Source of the DNA: JACQAI01 sp035507915
GTDB taxonomy: Bacteria > Pseudomonadota > Alphaproteobacteria > Elsterales > Elsteraceae
DNA length: 57,603 bases
Direction: 5' to 3'
NCBI GenBank assembly: GCA_035507915.1
Contig: DATJNS010000202.1
Span: 1-57,603 of the forward strand
Part shown: positions 44,649 through 53,524 of the stretch, piece by piece
Layout: the number at the start of each line of letters is the position of its first letter
Numbering within the stretch: the first letter of the stretch is position 1
Made by a program: the position numbers and the translations under genes
Notes under the pieces: generated by a model
The model's database searches: none
The model's input: only the letters and a program-made list of their open reading frames with translations
What the model was told of the DNA's origin: nothing

Positions 44649-45218
44649 TCAGGCGCCGTGATCGAACACCGGGTTGCGGAGCTGGCGCAGCGCTTGGCGC
44701 AGCGCGGCCGCCAAGGTCTCGCGCTCGGGCGGCGGCAGGAACGCGCCGACGGTAACGCTGCGGCCGTGCGAGCGCAGGCGCAGCTGGCTGCCGTGCTCGG
44801 GCGGATCGTCGAACTCGACGCGCAGCCAGTAGGGCTGGAAGGTCCAGCGGCGCCGCACACCCGCCGGCGTGACGCGCTCGTACACCAGCAGGGACGCCGT
44901 CAGCCGCAGGGTCTCGAACGCGCGCATGCGCCGGAAGCTGACCTTGAAGGCAATGTAGACCAGCAGGACGTCGAGCCCGAGGAAGCCGACGATCGGCCAG
45001 GCGCCGATCAGGTAGAAGGTCAGCCCGGCGCCGAAGCTGACCAGGCTGATCCCGGCCATCAGCAGCGCGAAGCCGATCGGCGGCAGCGAGCGATGCGGCA
45101 TCAGGCGCGCGTCGAACAGCACTCGATCGTCGGCGGCGTCGGCGGCCGTGTCGGCGGTCGCCTCGGTGGTCGTCTCGGGCATCGGAGGCGCCGCGGCCGC
45201 GGAGGGGTCATTGGCCAT
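44649..45218 (-). CDS. DUF2244 membrane protein
   Basis: The product is 189 residues, with a low-complexity Ala/Thr start and two hydrophobic segments (PIGFALLMAGISLVSFGAGLTFYLIG and WPIVGFLGLDVLLVYIAFKV). The following cytoplasmic domain (RRMRAFETLRLTASLLVYER, then RRRWTFQPYWLRVEFDD) matches DUF2244, often found near nth in alphaproteobacteria. ATG 45218 is chosen; the preceding GTG is possible. No function is known. Confidence 0.85.
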   Translation of the reverse strand: MANDPSAAAAPPMPETTTEATADTAADAADDRVLFDARLMPHRSLPPIGFALLMAGISLVSFGAGLTFYLIGAWPIVGFLGLDVLLVYIAFKVSFRRMRAFETLRLTASLLVYERVTPAGVRRRWTFQPYWLRVEFDDPPEHGSQLRLRSHGRSVTVGAFLPPPERETLAAALRQALRQLRNPVFDHGA

Positions 45219-45274
45219 CACGAGATCATAGGAAGCTGCTTGCGCACGTAAAGACCCGGCGCCACTCTCCGGCG

Positions 45275-45931
45275 ATGACCAAACAAAAAGCCGCAAAGTT
45301 TATGGAGCGGCTCGCCAAGCGCATGCCGGCGCCCAAGAGCGAGCTCGAGTACGAGAGCCCGTTCACCTTGCTGGTCGCCGTCGTCCTGTCGGCGCAGGCG
45401 ACCGACGCCGGTGTGAACAAGGCGACCCCGGCGCTGTTCAAGGCGGCCAACACGCCGGCCAAGATGCTCAAGCTCGGCGAAGCGCGCATCCGCGACTACA
45501 TCAAGACCATCGGGCTGTTCAACACCAAGGCGAAGAACATCGTCGGACTCAGCAAGGCGTTGATCGAGCAGCACGGCGGCGAGGTGCCGCGCGATCGCGA
45601 GGCGCTCCAGGCGCTGCCGGGAGTCGGGCGCAAGACCGCCAACGTCGTGCTCAACGTCGCGTTCGGCGAACCCACCATCGCGGTCGACACGCACATCTTC
45701 CGGGTCGGCAACCGCACGGGCTTGGCGCCGGGCAAGACGCCGCACGACGTCGAGCGCGGCCTCGAGGCCATCATCCCGGCCAAGTGGAAACACGGCGCGC
45801 ACCATTGGCTGATCCTCCACGGGCGCTATGTCTGCAAGGCGCGCAAGCCGCTGTGCGGCGCCTGCGTCGTGCGCGACCTGTGCGGGTACGGCGCCAAGAC
45901 CGAGCTCGCCCTCGACACGGCAGGCGCTTAG
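45275..45931 (+). CDS. nth: Endonuclease III
   Basis: The product is 218 residues. The HhH motif LPGVGRKTANVVLN carries the catalytic Lys; the catalytic Asp is in VDTHIFRVGNR. The [4Fe-4S] cysteines follow C-x6-C-x2-C-x5-C in CKARKPLCGACVVRDLC. It is a bifunctional glycosylase/AP lyase for oxidised pyrimidines. It is divergent from the DUF2244 gene. Confidence 0.97.
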   Translation: MTKQKAAKFMERLAKRMPAPKSELEYESPFTLLVAVVLSAQATDAGVNKATPALFKAANTPAKMLKLGEARIRDYIKTIGLFNTKAKNIVGLSKALIEQHGGEVPRDREALQALPGVGRKTANVVLNVAFGEPTIAVDTHIFRVGNRTGLAPGKTPHDVERGLEAIIPAKWKHGAHHWLILHGRYVCKARKPLCGACVVRDLCGYGAKTELALDTAGA

Positions 45932-45954
45932 AGGCTCGTCATCCAAGTTTGAGT

Positions 45955-46035
45955 CGTCATCCCCGCGAACGCGGGGATCCAGAGTCGAGCGGCAGTGCGA
46001 CGTGGCCCTGGATGCCCGCGTGCGCGGGCATGACG
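45955..46035. repeat. REP-like inverted doublet
   Basis: Two copies of a roughly 30-base element in opposite orientation: the first has the hairpin CCCCGCgaacGCGGGG (45961-45976), the second GCCCGCGtgCGCGGGC (46014-46029). The outer ends (CGTCATCCCCGC and GCGGGCATGACG) are complementary, with one mismatch. This is the layout of REP/BIME elements. It lies between the convergent nth and lipoprotein genes. Confidence 0.8.
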
Positions 46036-46066
46036 GATCGGAGAGGCATCGCCCGAGGCGGGAACG

Positions 46067-46567
46067 TCAGAGGCTGGCCAGGCAGGTCGCGGCGGGCAGC
46101 TCGCGGCCGTCGCGCGGCCTGAGCTCGGCGTTGGTGACGCGCATCGCCGCGCCGTCGCGATAGAGGAACACGTCGAGCACGCACAGCGGGCTGCGGTACT
46201 GCCAGATCTCGGCCGGTGCGTCGCGCCGGCGCATCGCCGGGTCGCCGAGCCGCGCCTGGACCTGGTCGCGCTCGAGCCCGATCAGCTCGCGCACGTCCTT
46301 GAGCGGCGGGCGCGTCGGCGCGGCGGCCGGCGCCGGCACGGGCCCCGTGCCCGGCTCGAGCGACGCGGTCGCGGCCTCCGGCGCGGCGCCGTGCGCCGGC
46401 GTGCCTTCGAAGCGCTTCTGGGGCGGACCGATCAGATGGGCGAACTCGGGCGGCAGGGTCGTGTTGAGATCGGTGCAGCCCGCAAGCAGGCCGGCCGTCA
46501 ACACGGCCGGCATCAGGACGAAGCGGGACAGCAGGGCCGGGACGGGCCCGTCGGCGCGCCCCGGCAT
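46067..46567 (-). CDS. Small lipoprotein of unknown function
   Basis: The product is 166 residues with signal segment VLMPAVLTAGLLAGC; the lipobox LLAGC makes Cys31 the acylated residue. The C-terminal half reads VRELIGLERDQVQARLGDPAMRRRDAPAEIWQYRSPLCVLDVFLYRD, similar in style to SmpA/OmlA (BamE-like) domains. It starts 6 bases after the bactofilin gene, so the two may act together at the envelope. Confidence 0.78.
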   Translation of the reverse strand: MPGRADGPVPALLSRFVLMPAVLTAGLLAGCTDLNTTLPPEFAHLIGPPQKRFEGTPAHGAAPEAATASLEPGTGPVPAPAAAPTRPPLKDVRELIGLERDQVQARLGDPAMRRRDAPAEIWQYRSPLCVLDVFLYRDGAAMRVTNAELRPRDGRELPAATCLASL

Positions 46568-46573
46568 GGCCGT

Positions 46574-47215
46574 TCAGTCCGCCATGCTGCGGGTCATCAG
46601 GCCGGCCTCCGCCGGCGGCGCCGCGTCGGACAGCGGCGCCGACTGGGCGCGCGGCAACACCTGGACGTCGCCGATGATCTCGCCGCCGCACTCGATCTCG
46701 AGCCGGCCGTAGCGCACGCTGCCGACCACCTTGCCGGTGGCGCGCACGAACAAGCGGTCGCGCACCGTGAGCTCGCCCTCGTAGCGCCCCGCGATCTCGG
46801 CGTTGTCGATCTCGGCCTTGCCCTTGAAGATCCCCGAATCGGCGATCTCGACCATGCGGCTGTCGGCAAGCGAGGCCTCGACCTTGCCTTCGACCACCAG
46901 GACGTCGCACGCCGTGATCTCGCCGGTCAGCGAAATGTCGCGGCCGACGATCAGACGTTTGCCCTCGCTCGATTCCGGCTTGGGCGGCGGCGCCGTCGGC
47001 GTCGTCGGGCGGCGCATCGTCGTCGTCGCGACCGGCGGATCGGGGAGCCGGCGCGGCAGATCGGGGCGCAGCGTCACGGTGCTCGGTTTGGCGTCGTTCA
47101 TGGGCAACCCTCTCCGCAGCGGCGGCAACGTCGACAGGTCATCGCTCTCCGGAGGCGCCTCGGGAACCGCAGGAGAGGTATTGATCTCGCCAGCCTTCCT
47201 CTTGCGACCGAACAT
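46574..47215 (-). CDS. Bactofilin
   Basis: The product is 213 residues. A Pro-rich disordered N-terminus is followed by a bactofilin (polymer-forming) beta-helix from about residue 85: KRLIVGRDISLTGEITACDVLVVEGKVEASL, then GKAEIDNAEIAGRYEGELTVRDRLFVRATGKVVGSVRYGRLEIECGGEIIGDV. Bactofilins assemble into non-nucleotide filaments that localise cell-wall enzymes. Confidence 0.93.
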   Translation of the reverse strand: MFGRKRKAGEINTSPAVPEAPPESDDLSTLPPLRRGLPMNDAKPSTVTLRPDLPRRLPDPPVATTTMRRPTTPTAPPPKPESSEGKRLIVGRDISLTGEITACDVLVVEGKVEASLADSRMVEIADSGIFKGKAEIDNAEIAGRYEGELTVRDRLFVRATGKVVGSVRYGRLEIECGGEIIGDVQVLPRAQSAPLSDAAPPAEAGLMTRSMAD

Positions 47216-47292
47216 TCGTCATGAACCCTTTGTCTCGGGTTGTCACGCGCGCCAGAGTGAACTTTCGTCCCGCACAAGTCTAGGCGAAACAT

Positions 47293-47958
47293 TCAGCGCG
47301 CGCGCAAATCCTCGAGCACATGAGTCATCAACGCAGTCGCGAGAATCGGCACCACCAGGTTCAGCAACGGCACTGTTGACATAAATGTGATGATTATGCC
47401 GCCGAGCCACAGCGCCGGCCGGTGGCGTGCGAAGAGCCCCCGCGCCTCGGGCAATGTCAGGCGGCGCACCGCGACCTGCTCGAAATAGGCGCGCGCGACC
47501 ACGTAGCCGTTGAGCGCGAAGAACAGCACCAGGTTCAAGCCCGGCACCAGGTAGAGCGGCAGCAGCACCAGGTTGACGACCAGCGCGAACGCGCCGAGCC
47601 GCAAGCCGGCGACCAGTGCGTCGATCCCCGCTTGGCGCCGCGGCGGCGGCAGACCCGGGTAGTAGCGCGCCTCGACCGCGCGCGAGATCGGATCGACGAG
47701 CAGCGCCGTCATGGTCGCGAGCACACACGGCAACAGGAGCCAGGCGAGCACGATCGCGGCCGCGGTTCCGAGCGCGTCGATGATGGCGTCGATCCAGCGC
47801 ACGTCGAACCAGTGGATGCCGGCGAGCAGCCAGCCGACGACGACCACCGACGCGACCAGCAGCGCCAGCGTGCTCGCGATGCTGAGCCACAACACGCGGC
47901 GCGCGCTGCGGTCGGCGAGCTGGGCAAAGGCGAGCGGCAGGGCGCGAAGCACGGGCAC
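47293..47958 (-). CDS. EI24/CysZ-like membrane protein
   Basis: The product is 221 residues starting at GTG 47958 (GTG 47952 is also in frame). It has about four hydrophobic stretches (LWLSIASTLALLVASVVVVGWLL, AAIVLAWLLLPCVLATMTALLV, LRLGAFALVVNLVLLPLYLVPGLNLVLFFALNGYVVARAYFEQVAVRRL). The last, NLVLFFALNGYVVARAYFE, is typical of the EI24/CysZ family. Sulfate transport has been proposed for CysZ, but a transport role here is not shown. Confidence 0.85.
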   Translation of the reverse strand: MPVLRALPLAFAQLADRSARRVLWLSIASTLALLVASVVVVGWLLAGIHWFDVRWIDAIIDALGTAAAIVLAWLLLPCVLATMTALLVDPISRAVEARYYPGLPPPRRQAGIDALVAGLRLGAFALVVNLVLLPLYLVPGLNLVLFFALNGYVVARAYFEQVAVRRLTLPEARGLFARHRPALWLGGIIITFMSTVPLLNLVVPILATALMTHVLEDLRAR

Positions 47959-48098
47959 GTGGGGTTGTAGCGGGCGGCGCACGACCCATATCGGGCCGGC
48001 GCGCGCTTGGCAACGCCGCGGGCCGACGCCGCGGTCGGGGCGGCTCGGGGCGCCGCGCGGCGGCCGATTCGGCGGCTGCGGGCGCGGGGGAGCGCCGG

Positions 48099-48126
48099 TT
48101 GCACCGGCATCGGCGATGACTATACT
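48099..48126 (+). promoter_or_regulatory. Predicted sigma70 promoter of adenosine kinase gene
   Basis: TTGCAC (48099-48104), 16-base spacer, TATACT (48121-48126). The start codon is at 48160. Confidence 0.6.
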
Positions 48127-48159
48127 GCGCCGCAACTTTTCGGGGACCAGGGTGGGGTC

Positions 48160-49167
48160 ATGGCGGGGAGCCCGCTCGACATCGTTGGAATCGGCAATGC
48201 CATCGTCGACGTCATCGCGCATGCCGACGAGGCGTTCCTCGGCGCCGAAGGCCTGGTCAAGGGTACCATGACGCTGATCGACGAGGCGCGCGGCGAATCG
48301 CTCTACGGCCGCATGGGCGCCGGCGTCGAATCGTCGGGCGGCTCGGCGGCCAACACGATCGCCGGCTTCGCGTCGTTCGGCGGCAAGGCGGGGTTCATCG
48401 GCAAGGTGCGCGCCGATCAGCTCGGCAAGGTGTTCCGCCACGACATCGAATCGCTGGGCGTGGCTTATCACACGCCGGCGGCGTCCGACGGCCCGTCGAC
48501 CGCGCGCTGCCTGGTGCTGGTCACGCCCGACGCCCAGCGCACCATGGCGACCTATCTCGGCATCTCGACCCAGCTCGGCCCGATCGATCTCGATCGTGAC
48601 GCCATCACGAACGCCAAGATCGTCTATCTCGAGGGCTATCTGTGGGATCCGCCGCGCGCCAAGCAGGCGTTCCTGCAGGCCTCGCGCCTGGCGCACGACG
48701 CCGGCGGACAGGTCGCGCTGACCTTGTCCGACACGTTCTGCGTCGACCGCCATCGCCAGGAGTTCCGCGAGCTCGCGCACGGGCACATCGACATCCTGTT
48801 CGCCAACGAGGCCGAGCTCCTGTCGCTGACCGAGGCCAAGAGCTTCGACGCCGCGCTGGCGGCGATCCGCGGCAAATGCGAGATCGCCGTGCTGACGCGC
48901 AGCGAGAAGGGCTCGATCGTGCTGGTCGGCAACGACACCACCGAGGTCAAGCCCGATGCAGTCGACAAGGTCGTCGACACGACCGGCGCCGGCGACCTCT
49001 ATGCCAGCGGCTTCCTCTACGGCCTGACGCGCGGGCTCTCGATGGAAGGCTGCGCCCGGCTCGGCAGCCTGGCCGCCGCCGAGGTGATCAGCCACGTCGG
49101 CGCGCGCCCCCAAGTGTCGCTCAAGGCGCTGGCCGAGCAGCGCTACCCCCAGCTGATGAAAGGCTAG
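48160..49167 (+). CDS. PfkB-family adenosine kinase
   Basis: This 335-residue sugar kinase has the N-terminal LDIVGIGNAIVDVIAHADE, GGSAANTIAGFASFGGKAGFIGKV, and the C-terminal catalytic signature DTTGAGDLYASGF with the base Asp. The sequence is of the adenosine kinase type common in alphaproteobacteria (family identity strong, substrate inferred). typA follows after 26 bases. Confidence 0.9.
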   Translation: MAGSPLDIVGIGNAIVDVIAHADEAFLGAEGLVKGTMTLIDEARGESLYGRMGAGVESSGGSAANTIAGFASFGGKAGFIGKVRADQLGKVFRHDIESLGVAYHTPAASDGPSTARCLVLVTPDAQRTMATYLGISTQLGPIDLDRDAITNAKIVYLEGYLWDPPRAKQAFLQASRLAHDAGGQVALTLSDTFCVDRHRQEFRELAHGHIDILFANEAELLSLTEAKSFDAALAAIRGKCEIAVLTRSEKGSIVLVGNDTTEVKPDAVDKVVDTTGAGDLYASGFLYGLTRGLSMEGCARLGSLAAAEVISHVGARPQVSLKALAEQRYPQLMKG

Positions 49168-49193
49168 CCGCCGACCGGCTGGACGCGTTTTCC

Positions 49194-51017
49194 ATGGACC
49201 GCCGCAATCTCGCGATCATCGCGCATGTCGACCACGGCAAGACGACCTTGGTCGACAAGCTGCTTGCCCAGAGCGGCACGTTTCGCGCCAACCAGCAGGT
49301 GGCCGAGCGTGCGATGGACTCGAACGACCTCGAGCGCGAGCGCGGCATCACGATCCTCGCCAAGTGCACCTCGGTGGTGTGGAAGGACGTGCGGCTCAAC
49401 ATCGTCGACACGCCGGGCCACGCCGATTTCGGCGGCGAGGTCGAGCGCATCCTGTCGATGGTCGACGGCGTGGTCGTGCTGGTCGACGCCGCCGAAGGAC
49501 CGATGCCGCAGACCAAGTTCGTCACCGGCAAGGCGCTGCGCCTCGGCCTGCGGCCGATCGTTCTGATCAACAAGGTCGACCGCTCCGATGCGCGGCCGCA
49601 CCAGGTGCACGACCTGGTGTTCGACCTGTTCGCCGCGCTCGACGCGACCGACGAGCAGCTCGATTTCCCGACCCTGTTCGCGTCGGCGAAGGAAGGCTGG
49701 GCGGTCGCCGATCTCGCCGATCCGCGGGTCGACATGGCGCCCTTGTTCGACCGCATCGTCGCGCACGTGCCGCCGCCCAAGGTCGACCCGGACGCGCCGT
49801 TCGCCATGCTGGCGACCACGCTCGAGCGCGACGCCTATCTCGGGCGCGTGCTGACCGGCCGCATCCATTCGGGCGTCGCGCGCGTCAACATGACGGTCAA
49901 GTCGATGGCGCGCGACGGCCGCGTGATCGAGCAGGGCCGGCTCTCCAAGCTGCTCGCCTATCGCGGGCTCGAGCGCGTGCCGGTCGAGAGCGCCGAGGCG
50001 GGCGACATCATCGCGGTCGCCGGGCTGACCCAGACGACGGTCGCCGACACGCTCGCGGCGCCCGAGGTGACCACGCCCCTGCCGGCGCAGCCGATCGATC
50101 CGCCGACCTTGGCGATGACCTTCTCGGTCAACGACTCGCCGATCGCCGGGCGCGACGGCGACAAGGTGACGAGCCGCGTGATCCGCGATCGTCTCTTGCG
50201 CGAGTCCGAGGGCAACGTCGCATTTCGCATCACCGAAACCGCCGAGAAGGACGCCTACGAGGTCGCCGGGCGCGGCGAGCTGCAGCTCGGCGTGCTGATC
50301 GAGACGATGCGCCGCGAGGGCTTCGAGCTGTCGATCAGCCGGCCGCGCGTGCTGTTCAAGACCGACGAGGTGACGGGCCAGCGCCTGGAGCCGATCGAGG
50401 AGGCGGTGATCGACGTCGACGACGAGTTCACCGGCGTGGTCGTCGAGAAGCTGGGCGCGCGGCGCGCCGAGATGGTCGAGATGCGGCCGTCGGGCGGCGG
50501 CAAGACGCGCCTCGTTTTCCTGGTGCCGTCGCGCGGTCTGATCGGCTACCAGGGCGAGTTCCTGACCGATACCCGCGGCACCGGCGTGATGGCGCGGCTG
50601 TTCAACAGCTACGCGCCCTTCAAGGGCCCGATCCCGGATCGCCGCAACGGCGTGCTGATCTCGAACTCGGGCGGCCACGCGGTGGCCTATGCGCTGTGGA
50701 ACCTCGAGGATCGCGGGCCGATGTTCATCGAGCCCGGCACCGAGGTCTACGAGGGCATGATCATCGGCGAGCACACGCGCGGCAACGACCTCGAGGTCAA
50801 TCCGCTGAAGGGCAAGCAGCTGACCAACATCCGCACCACCGCCAAGGACGAGGCCGTGCGGTTGACGCCGCCGCGGCTGATGAGCCTCGAGCAGGCGATC
50901 GCCTACATCCAGGACGACGAGCTGTGCGAGGTCACGCCGCGCGCCATCCGGCTGCGCAAGCGCCTGCTCGATCCGCACGCGCGCAAGCGTGCGGCGCGCG
51001 CCCAGGAGGCAAGCTGA
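49194..51017 (+). CDS. typA: Ribosome-associated GTPase TypA/BipA
   Basis: The product is 607 residues. G-motifs are AHVDHGKTT, DTPGHADF and INKVDR; switch I includes ERERGITI. The later RGELQLGVLIETMRREGFE and PSRGLIGYQGEFLTDTRGTG are TypA signatures, and the C-terminal segment has GKQLTNIRTTAKDEAVRLTPP. It supports 50S assembly and stress growth. Its end overlaps the CTG start of the AmpG-like gene. Confidence 0.97.
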   Translation: MDRRNLAIIAHVDHGKTTLVDKLLAQSGTFRANQQVAERAMDSNDLERERGITILAKCTSVVWKDVRLNIVDTPGHADFGGEVERILSMVDGVVVLVDAAEGPMPQTKFVTGKALRLGLRPIVLINKVDRSDARPHQVHDLVFDLFAALDATDEQLDFPTLFASAKEGWAVADLADPRVDMAPLFDRIVAHVPPPKVDPDAPFAMLATTLERDAYLGRVLTGRIHSGVARVNMTVKSMARDGRVIEQGRLSKLLAYRGLERVPVESAEAGDIIAVAGLTQTTVADTLAAPEVTTPLPAQPIDPPTLAMTFSVNDSPIAGRDGDKVTSRVIRDRLLRESEGNVAFRITETAEKDAYEVAGRGELQLGVLIETMRREGFELSISRPRVLFKTDEVTGQRLEPIEEAVIDVDDEFTGVVVEKLGARRAEMVEMRPSGGGKTRLVFLVPSRGLIGYQGEFLTDTRGTGVMARLFNSYAPFKGPIPDRRNGVLISNSGGHAVAYALWNLEDRGPMFIEPGTEVYEGMIIGEHTRGNDLEVNPLKGKQLTNIRTTAKDEAVRLTPPRLMSLEQAIAYIQDDELCEVTPRAIRLRKRLLDPHARKRAARAQEAS

Positions 51018-52327
51018 CGGCAGCGATCGGCACGCGTCTCGCGAAAGGCTTCGACGCCTATCTCGACCGGCGCGTCCTGATCGTCCTCGCCATGGGGTTC
51101 TCGAGCGGCCTGCCGCTCGCCCTGTCGGGCGCCACGCTCAGCTTCTGGCTCGCCAAGGTCGGCGTCTCGAAGACCGACATCGGCCTCTTCGCGCTGGTCG
51201 GGCTCGCCTACAACCTCAAATTCGTGTGGTCGCCCCTGTTCGACAACGTGGCCGCGCCGTGGCTCGGCCGCCGCCTCGGCCGGCGGCGCGCCTGGGGCAT
51301 CGTCACGCAGATCGGCCTGATCGCGGCGCTGCTCGCGACCGGCGCGAGCGACCCGGCGATCAGCCCGCTGCGCACCGCGCTGTGCGCCGTGATGGTCGCG
51401 TTCTTCTCGGCGAGCCAGGACATCGTGATCGACGCCTACCGCGTCGAGATCCTCGATCCGCATCGGCAAGGCGCCGGCGCCGCCGTCACGCAATACGGTT
51501 ACCGCATCGGCATGCTGGCCTCCGGCGCGGGCGCGCTGTTCCTGTCGACGGTGCTGAGCTGGTTCGCGGTCTATGCCGTGATGGCGGCGCTCGTCGGCCT
51601 GTGCGTGCTCCTGTTCCTGGCGAGCCCGGAGCCGGCGCGCGTCTCGAGCGATGCGCCGAGGCAGCGCGCGGGCGCGGCGGCGCGCCTGCGCGAGGCCGTG
51701 ATCGAGCCGTTCGCCGATTTCTCGCGCCACGGCGGCTGGGTCGCGATCCTCGCCTTCGTCGTGCTCTTCAAGCTGGGCGACGCGCTCGCCGGCAACATGG
51801 CGACGCCGTTCTACGTCGAGATGCGCTTCACGGCGGCCGAGATCGCCACGGTCACGAAGATCTTCGGGCTCGCCGCGACCACGCTCGGCATCTTCTGCGG
51901 CGGCCTCCTGGTGGCGCACATGCCGCTCATGCGCGCGCTCTTGATCGCCGGCGTGCTCCAGCTCGTGTCGATCTGGATGTTCGCGATCCAGGCGCTGCTC
52001 GGGCACGACGTCGGCTTCCTGACCTTGACGATCTTCACCGAGAACCTGATGGCGGGCATCGGCTCGGCGGCGTTCGTCGCCTATCTGTCGAGCCTGTGCA
52101 CGCTGAAATACACCGCCACCCACTACGCGCTCTTGTCGTCGCTGGCCGCGTTCGGCCGCACGCTCTTGTCGTCGCCGGCCGGCTGGATCGCCGACCGGCT
52201 CGACTGGCCGAGTTTCTTCGTCGCCGCGAGCGCCGCCGCGCTGCCGGGACTCGCGTTGCTCGTCTATCTGATGCGCGCGGCGAAGCTCGCCCCGCCCATG
52301 CCGGGCGCGCTGCCCGCCGCCGATTAG
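51014..52327 (+). CDS. AmpG-like MFS transporter (CTG start)
   Basis: The 437-residue MFS protein (10 or more hydrophobic segments) begins YLDRRVLIVLAMGFSSGLPLALSGATLSFWL and continues VWSPLFD, SQDIVIDAYRVEIL, the AmpG/SLC33-like pattern. AmpG imports anhydromuropeptides for murein recycling. The only plausible start is CTG at 51014, with AGGAGG four bases before it and a four-base overlap with the typA stop (CTGA). The next in-frame ATG lies inside the first transmembrane segment, and no GTG or TTG comes before it. Confidence 0.88.
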   Translation: MTAAIGTRLAKGFDAYLDRRVLIVLAMGFSSGLPLALSGATLSFWLAKVGVSKTDIGLFALVGLAYNLKFVWSPLFDNVAAPWLGRRLGRRRAWGIVTQIGLIAALLATGASDPAISPLRTALCAVMVAFFSASQDIVIDAYRVEILDPHRQGAGAAVTQYGYRIGMLASGAGALFLSTVLSWFAVYAVMAALVGLCVLLFLASPEPARVSSDAPRQRAGAAARLREAVIEPFADFSRHGGWVAILAFVVLFKLGDALAGNMATPFYVEMRFTAAEIATVTKIFGLAATTLGIFCGGLLVAHMPLMRALLIAGVLQLVSIWMFAIQALLGHDVGFLTLTIFTENLMAGIGSAAFVAYLSSLCTLKYTATHYALLSSLAAFGRTLLSSPAGWIADRLDWPSFFVAASAAALPGLALLVYLMRAAKLAPPMPGALPAAD

Positions 52328-52328
52328 C

Positions 52329-53357
52329 TCACGAGGCGCGCGAGCGGTCCTCGCGCCACAGCATGCGCTGGATCGCCTGCAGCACCGCCGAGGCGGGGAT
52401 CAGGCTCATGTCGTCGCCGCCGTAGTCCTGGGCGCGCAGCACCTCGACGCGGCCGACCGCGGGCGCCGCGCGCGCCGGATCGGTCGGCCCGTAGAGGCCG
52501 ACCACCGGCGCGCCGCCGGCTGCCGCGGCGTGGGCGAGCGCGCCGTCGTTCGCCAGGACCGCACCCAGCCGCTCGGCGAGCGCGATCGCGAGATGCGGCG
52601 CCGCGCCGAGATGCTCGACCGACGGGTGCTGCATCGGAAAATGCGCGGTCGGCACCGCGGCGCCGATCGGCTCGTGCCAGTGCTGCTCGGGCGGGCCCAG
52701 CAGGAACACGGGCACGGTGCCGTTCTGCGCCAGCACGCGCGCGATGCCGACGAATTCGTTGACCGGCCACGCGCGGCTCAAGTCGGTCGCGCCGGGCGCG
52801 AGCCCGACATAGGTCGGCCCGCGCGGCAGGAGCGCGCGTGCCGCCGCGCGCACCTCGGCGGTCAGCACCAGCGGCGCGCTCGGCCGCGCCGGCGCGCCGG
52901 TCGCGAGCTCGAGCAGCGCCAGCAGGGTGGCGACGTCGGAGCCGTTGCGCGCCGGGCGAACCGTCGGCTTGCGCTCGGAGAACAGGTAGTCGGCGCAGGT
53001 CGACAGGAAGTGTCGGCTGCGGATGCGTTTCAGGGCCAACGTGACGAGCAGGCGCTGCTGACCGTCGATCACCAGGTCGACCGGCTCGCCCGCCAGCGGC
53101 CGCACCAGCAGGTCGCTCAGCCGTCCCTCGAGCGGCGTCGTGTCGACCACCCGGTCGACCAGGCCGGTGGCGAGCGGCGCCAGCGGCCCGCGCAGCGCGC
53201 TCGGCCCGTGCCCGACCAGCCAGACGAGCTGGCCCGACGGGAAGCCGTGGCGCAGCGCACGCAGATAGGGCAAGCGGGCGAGACCCTGCTCGACCGTGTC
53301 CTGGCTCACGAAGGTCACGATCCGGGGGCGCTCGGGAAGCTCGAAGATCTGGGCCAT
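52329..53357 (-). CDS. Glycosyltransferase family 9 (heptosyltransferase-like)
   Basis: The product is 342 residues with GT-B features of LPS heptosyltransferases: the N-terminal RLPYLRALRHGFPSGQLVWLVG, VDLVIDGQQRLLVTLALKRI, a central PTYVGLAPGATDLSRAWPVNEF, and the donor-site region VLANDGALAHAAAAGGAPVVGLYGPTDPARAAP (usual NDSG reads NDGA). It probably adds a sugar to LPS core; which sugar is unknown. Confidence 0.87.
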   Translation of the reverse strand: MAQIFELPERPRIVTFVSQDTVEQGLARLPYLRALRHGFPSGQLVWLVGHGPSALRGPLAPLATGLVDRVVDTTPLEGRLSDLLVRPLAGEPVDLVIDGQQRLLVTLALKRIRSRHFLSTCADYLFSERKPTVRPARNGSDVATLLALLELATGAPARPSAPLVLTAEVRAAARALLPRGPTYVGLAPGATDLSRAWPVNEFVGIARVLAQNGTVPVFLLGPPEQHWHEPIGAAVPTAHFPMQHPSVEHLGAAPHLAIALAERLGAVLANDGALAHAAAAGGAPVVGLYGPTDPARAAPAVGRVEVLRAQDYGGDDMSLIPASAVLQAIQRMLWREDRSRAS

Positions 53358-53461
53358 CGAAGCGGGGCGACCGACGGGAGCGGCCAGGAGGTGGGTAGGG
53401 TCGCGGCGCGAGACCCTGGGGAAACTCGCGGCGTTTGGCAAGGACGCCGAACAGACTAGCG

Positions 53462-53508
53462 CGCCCGGGTTAACGGGCGGTGTGGATCCCCGCGGGCGTC
53501 AGCCCGCG
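53462..53508. terminator. Two adjacent hairpins between GT9 and esterase genes
   Basis: CGCCCG/CGGGCG (53462-53479) and CGCGGGC-gtca-GCCCGCG (53491-53508). They lie just downstream of the minus-strand esterase gene and could terminate it; no T-tract is present. Confidence 0.45.
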
Positions 53509-53524
53509 TGCTCGTGCTCGGGCG

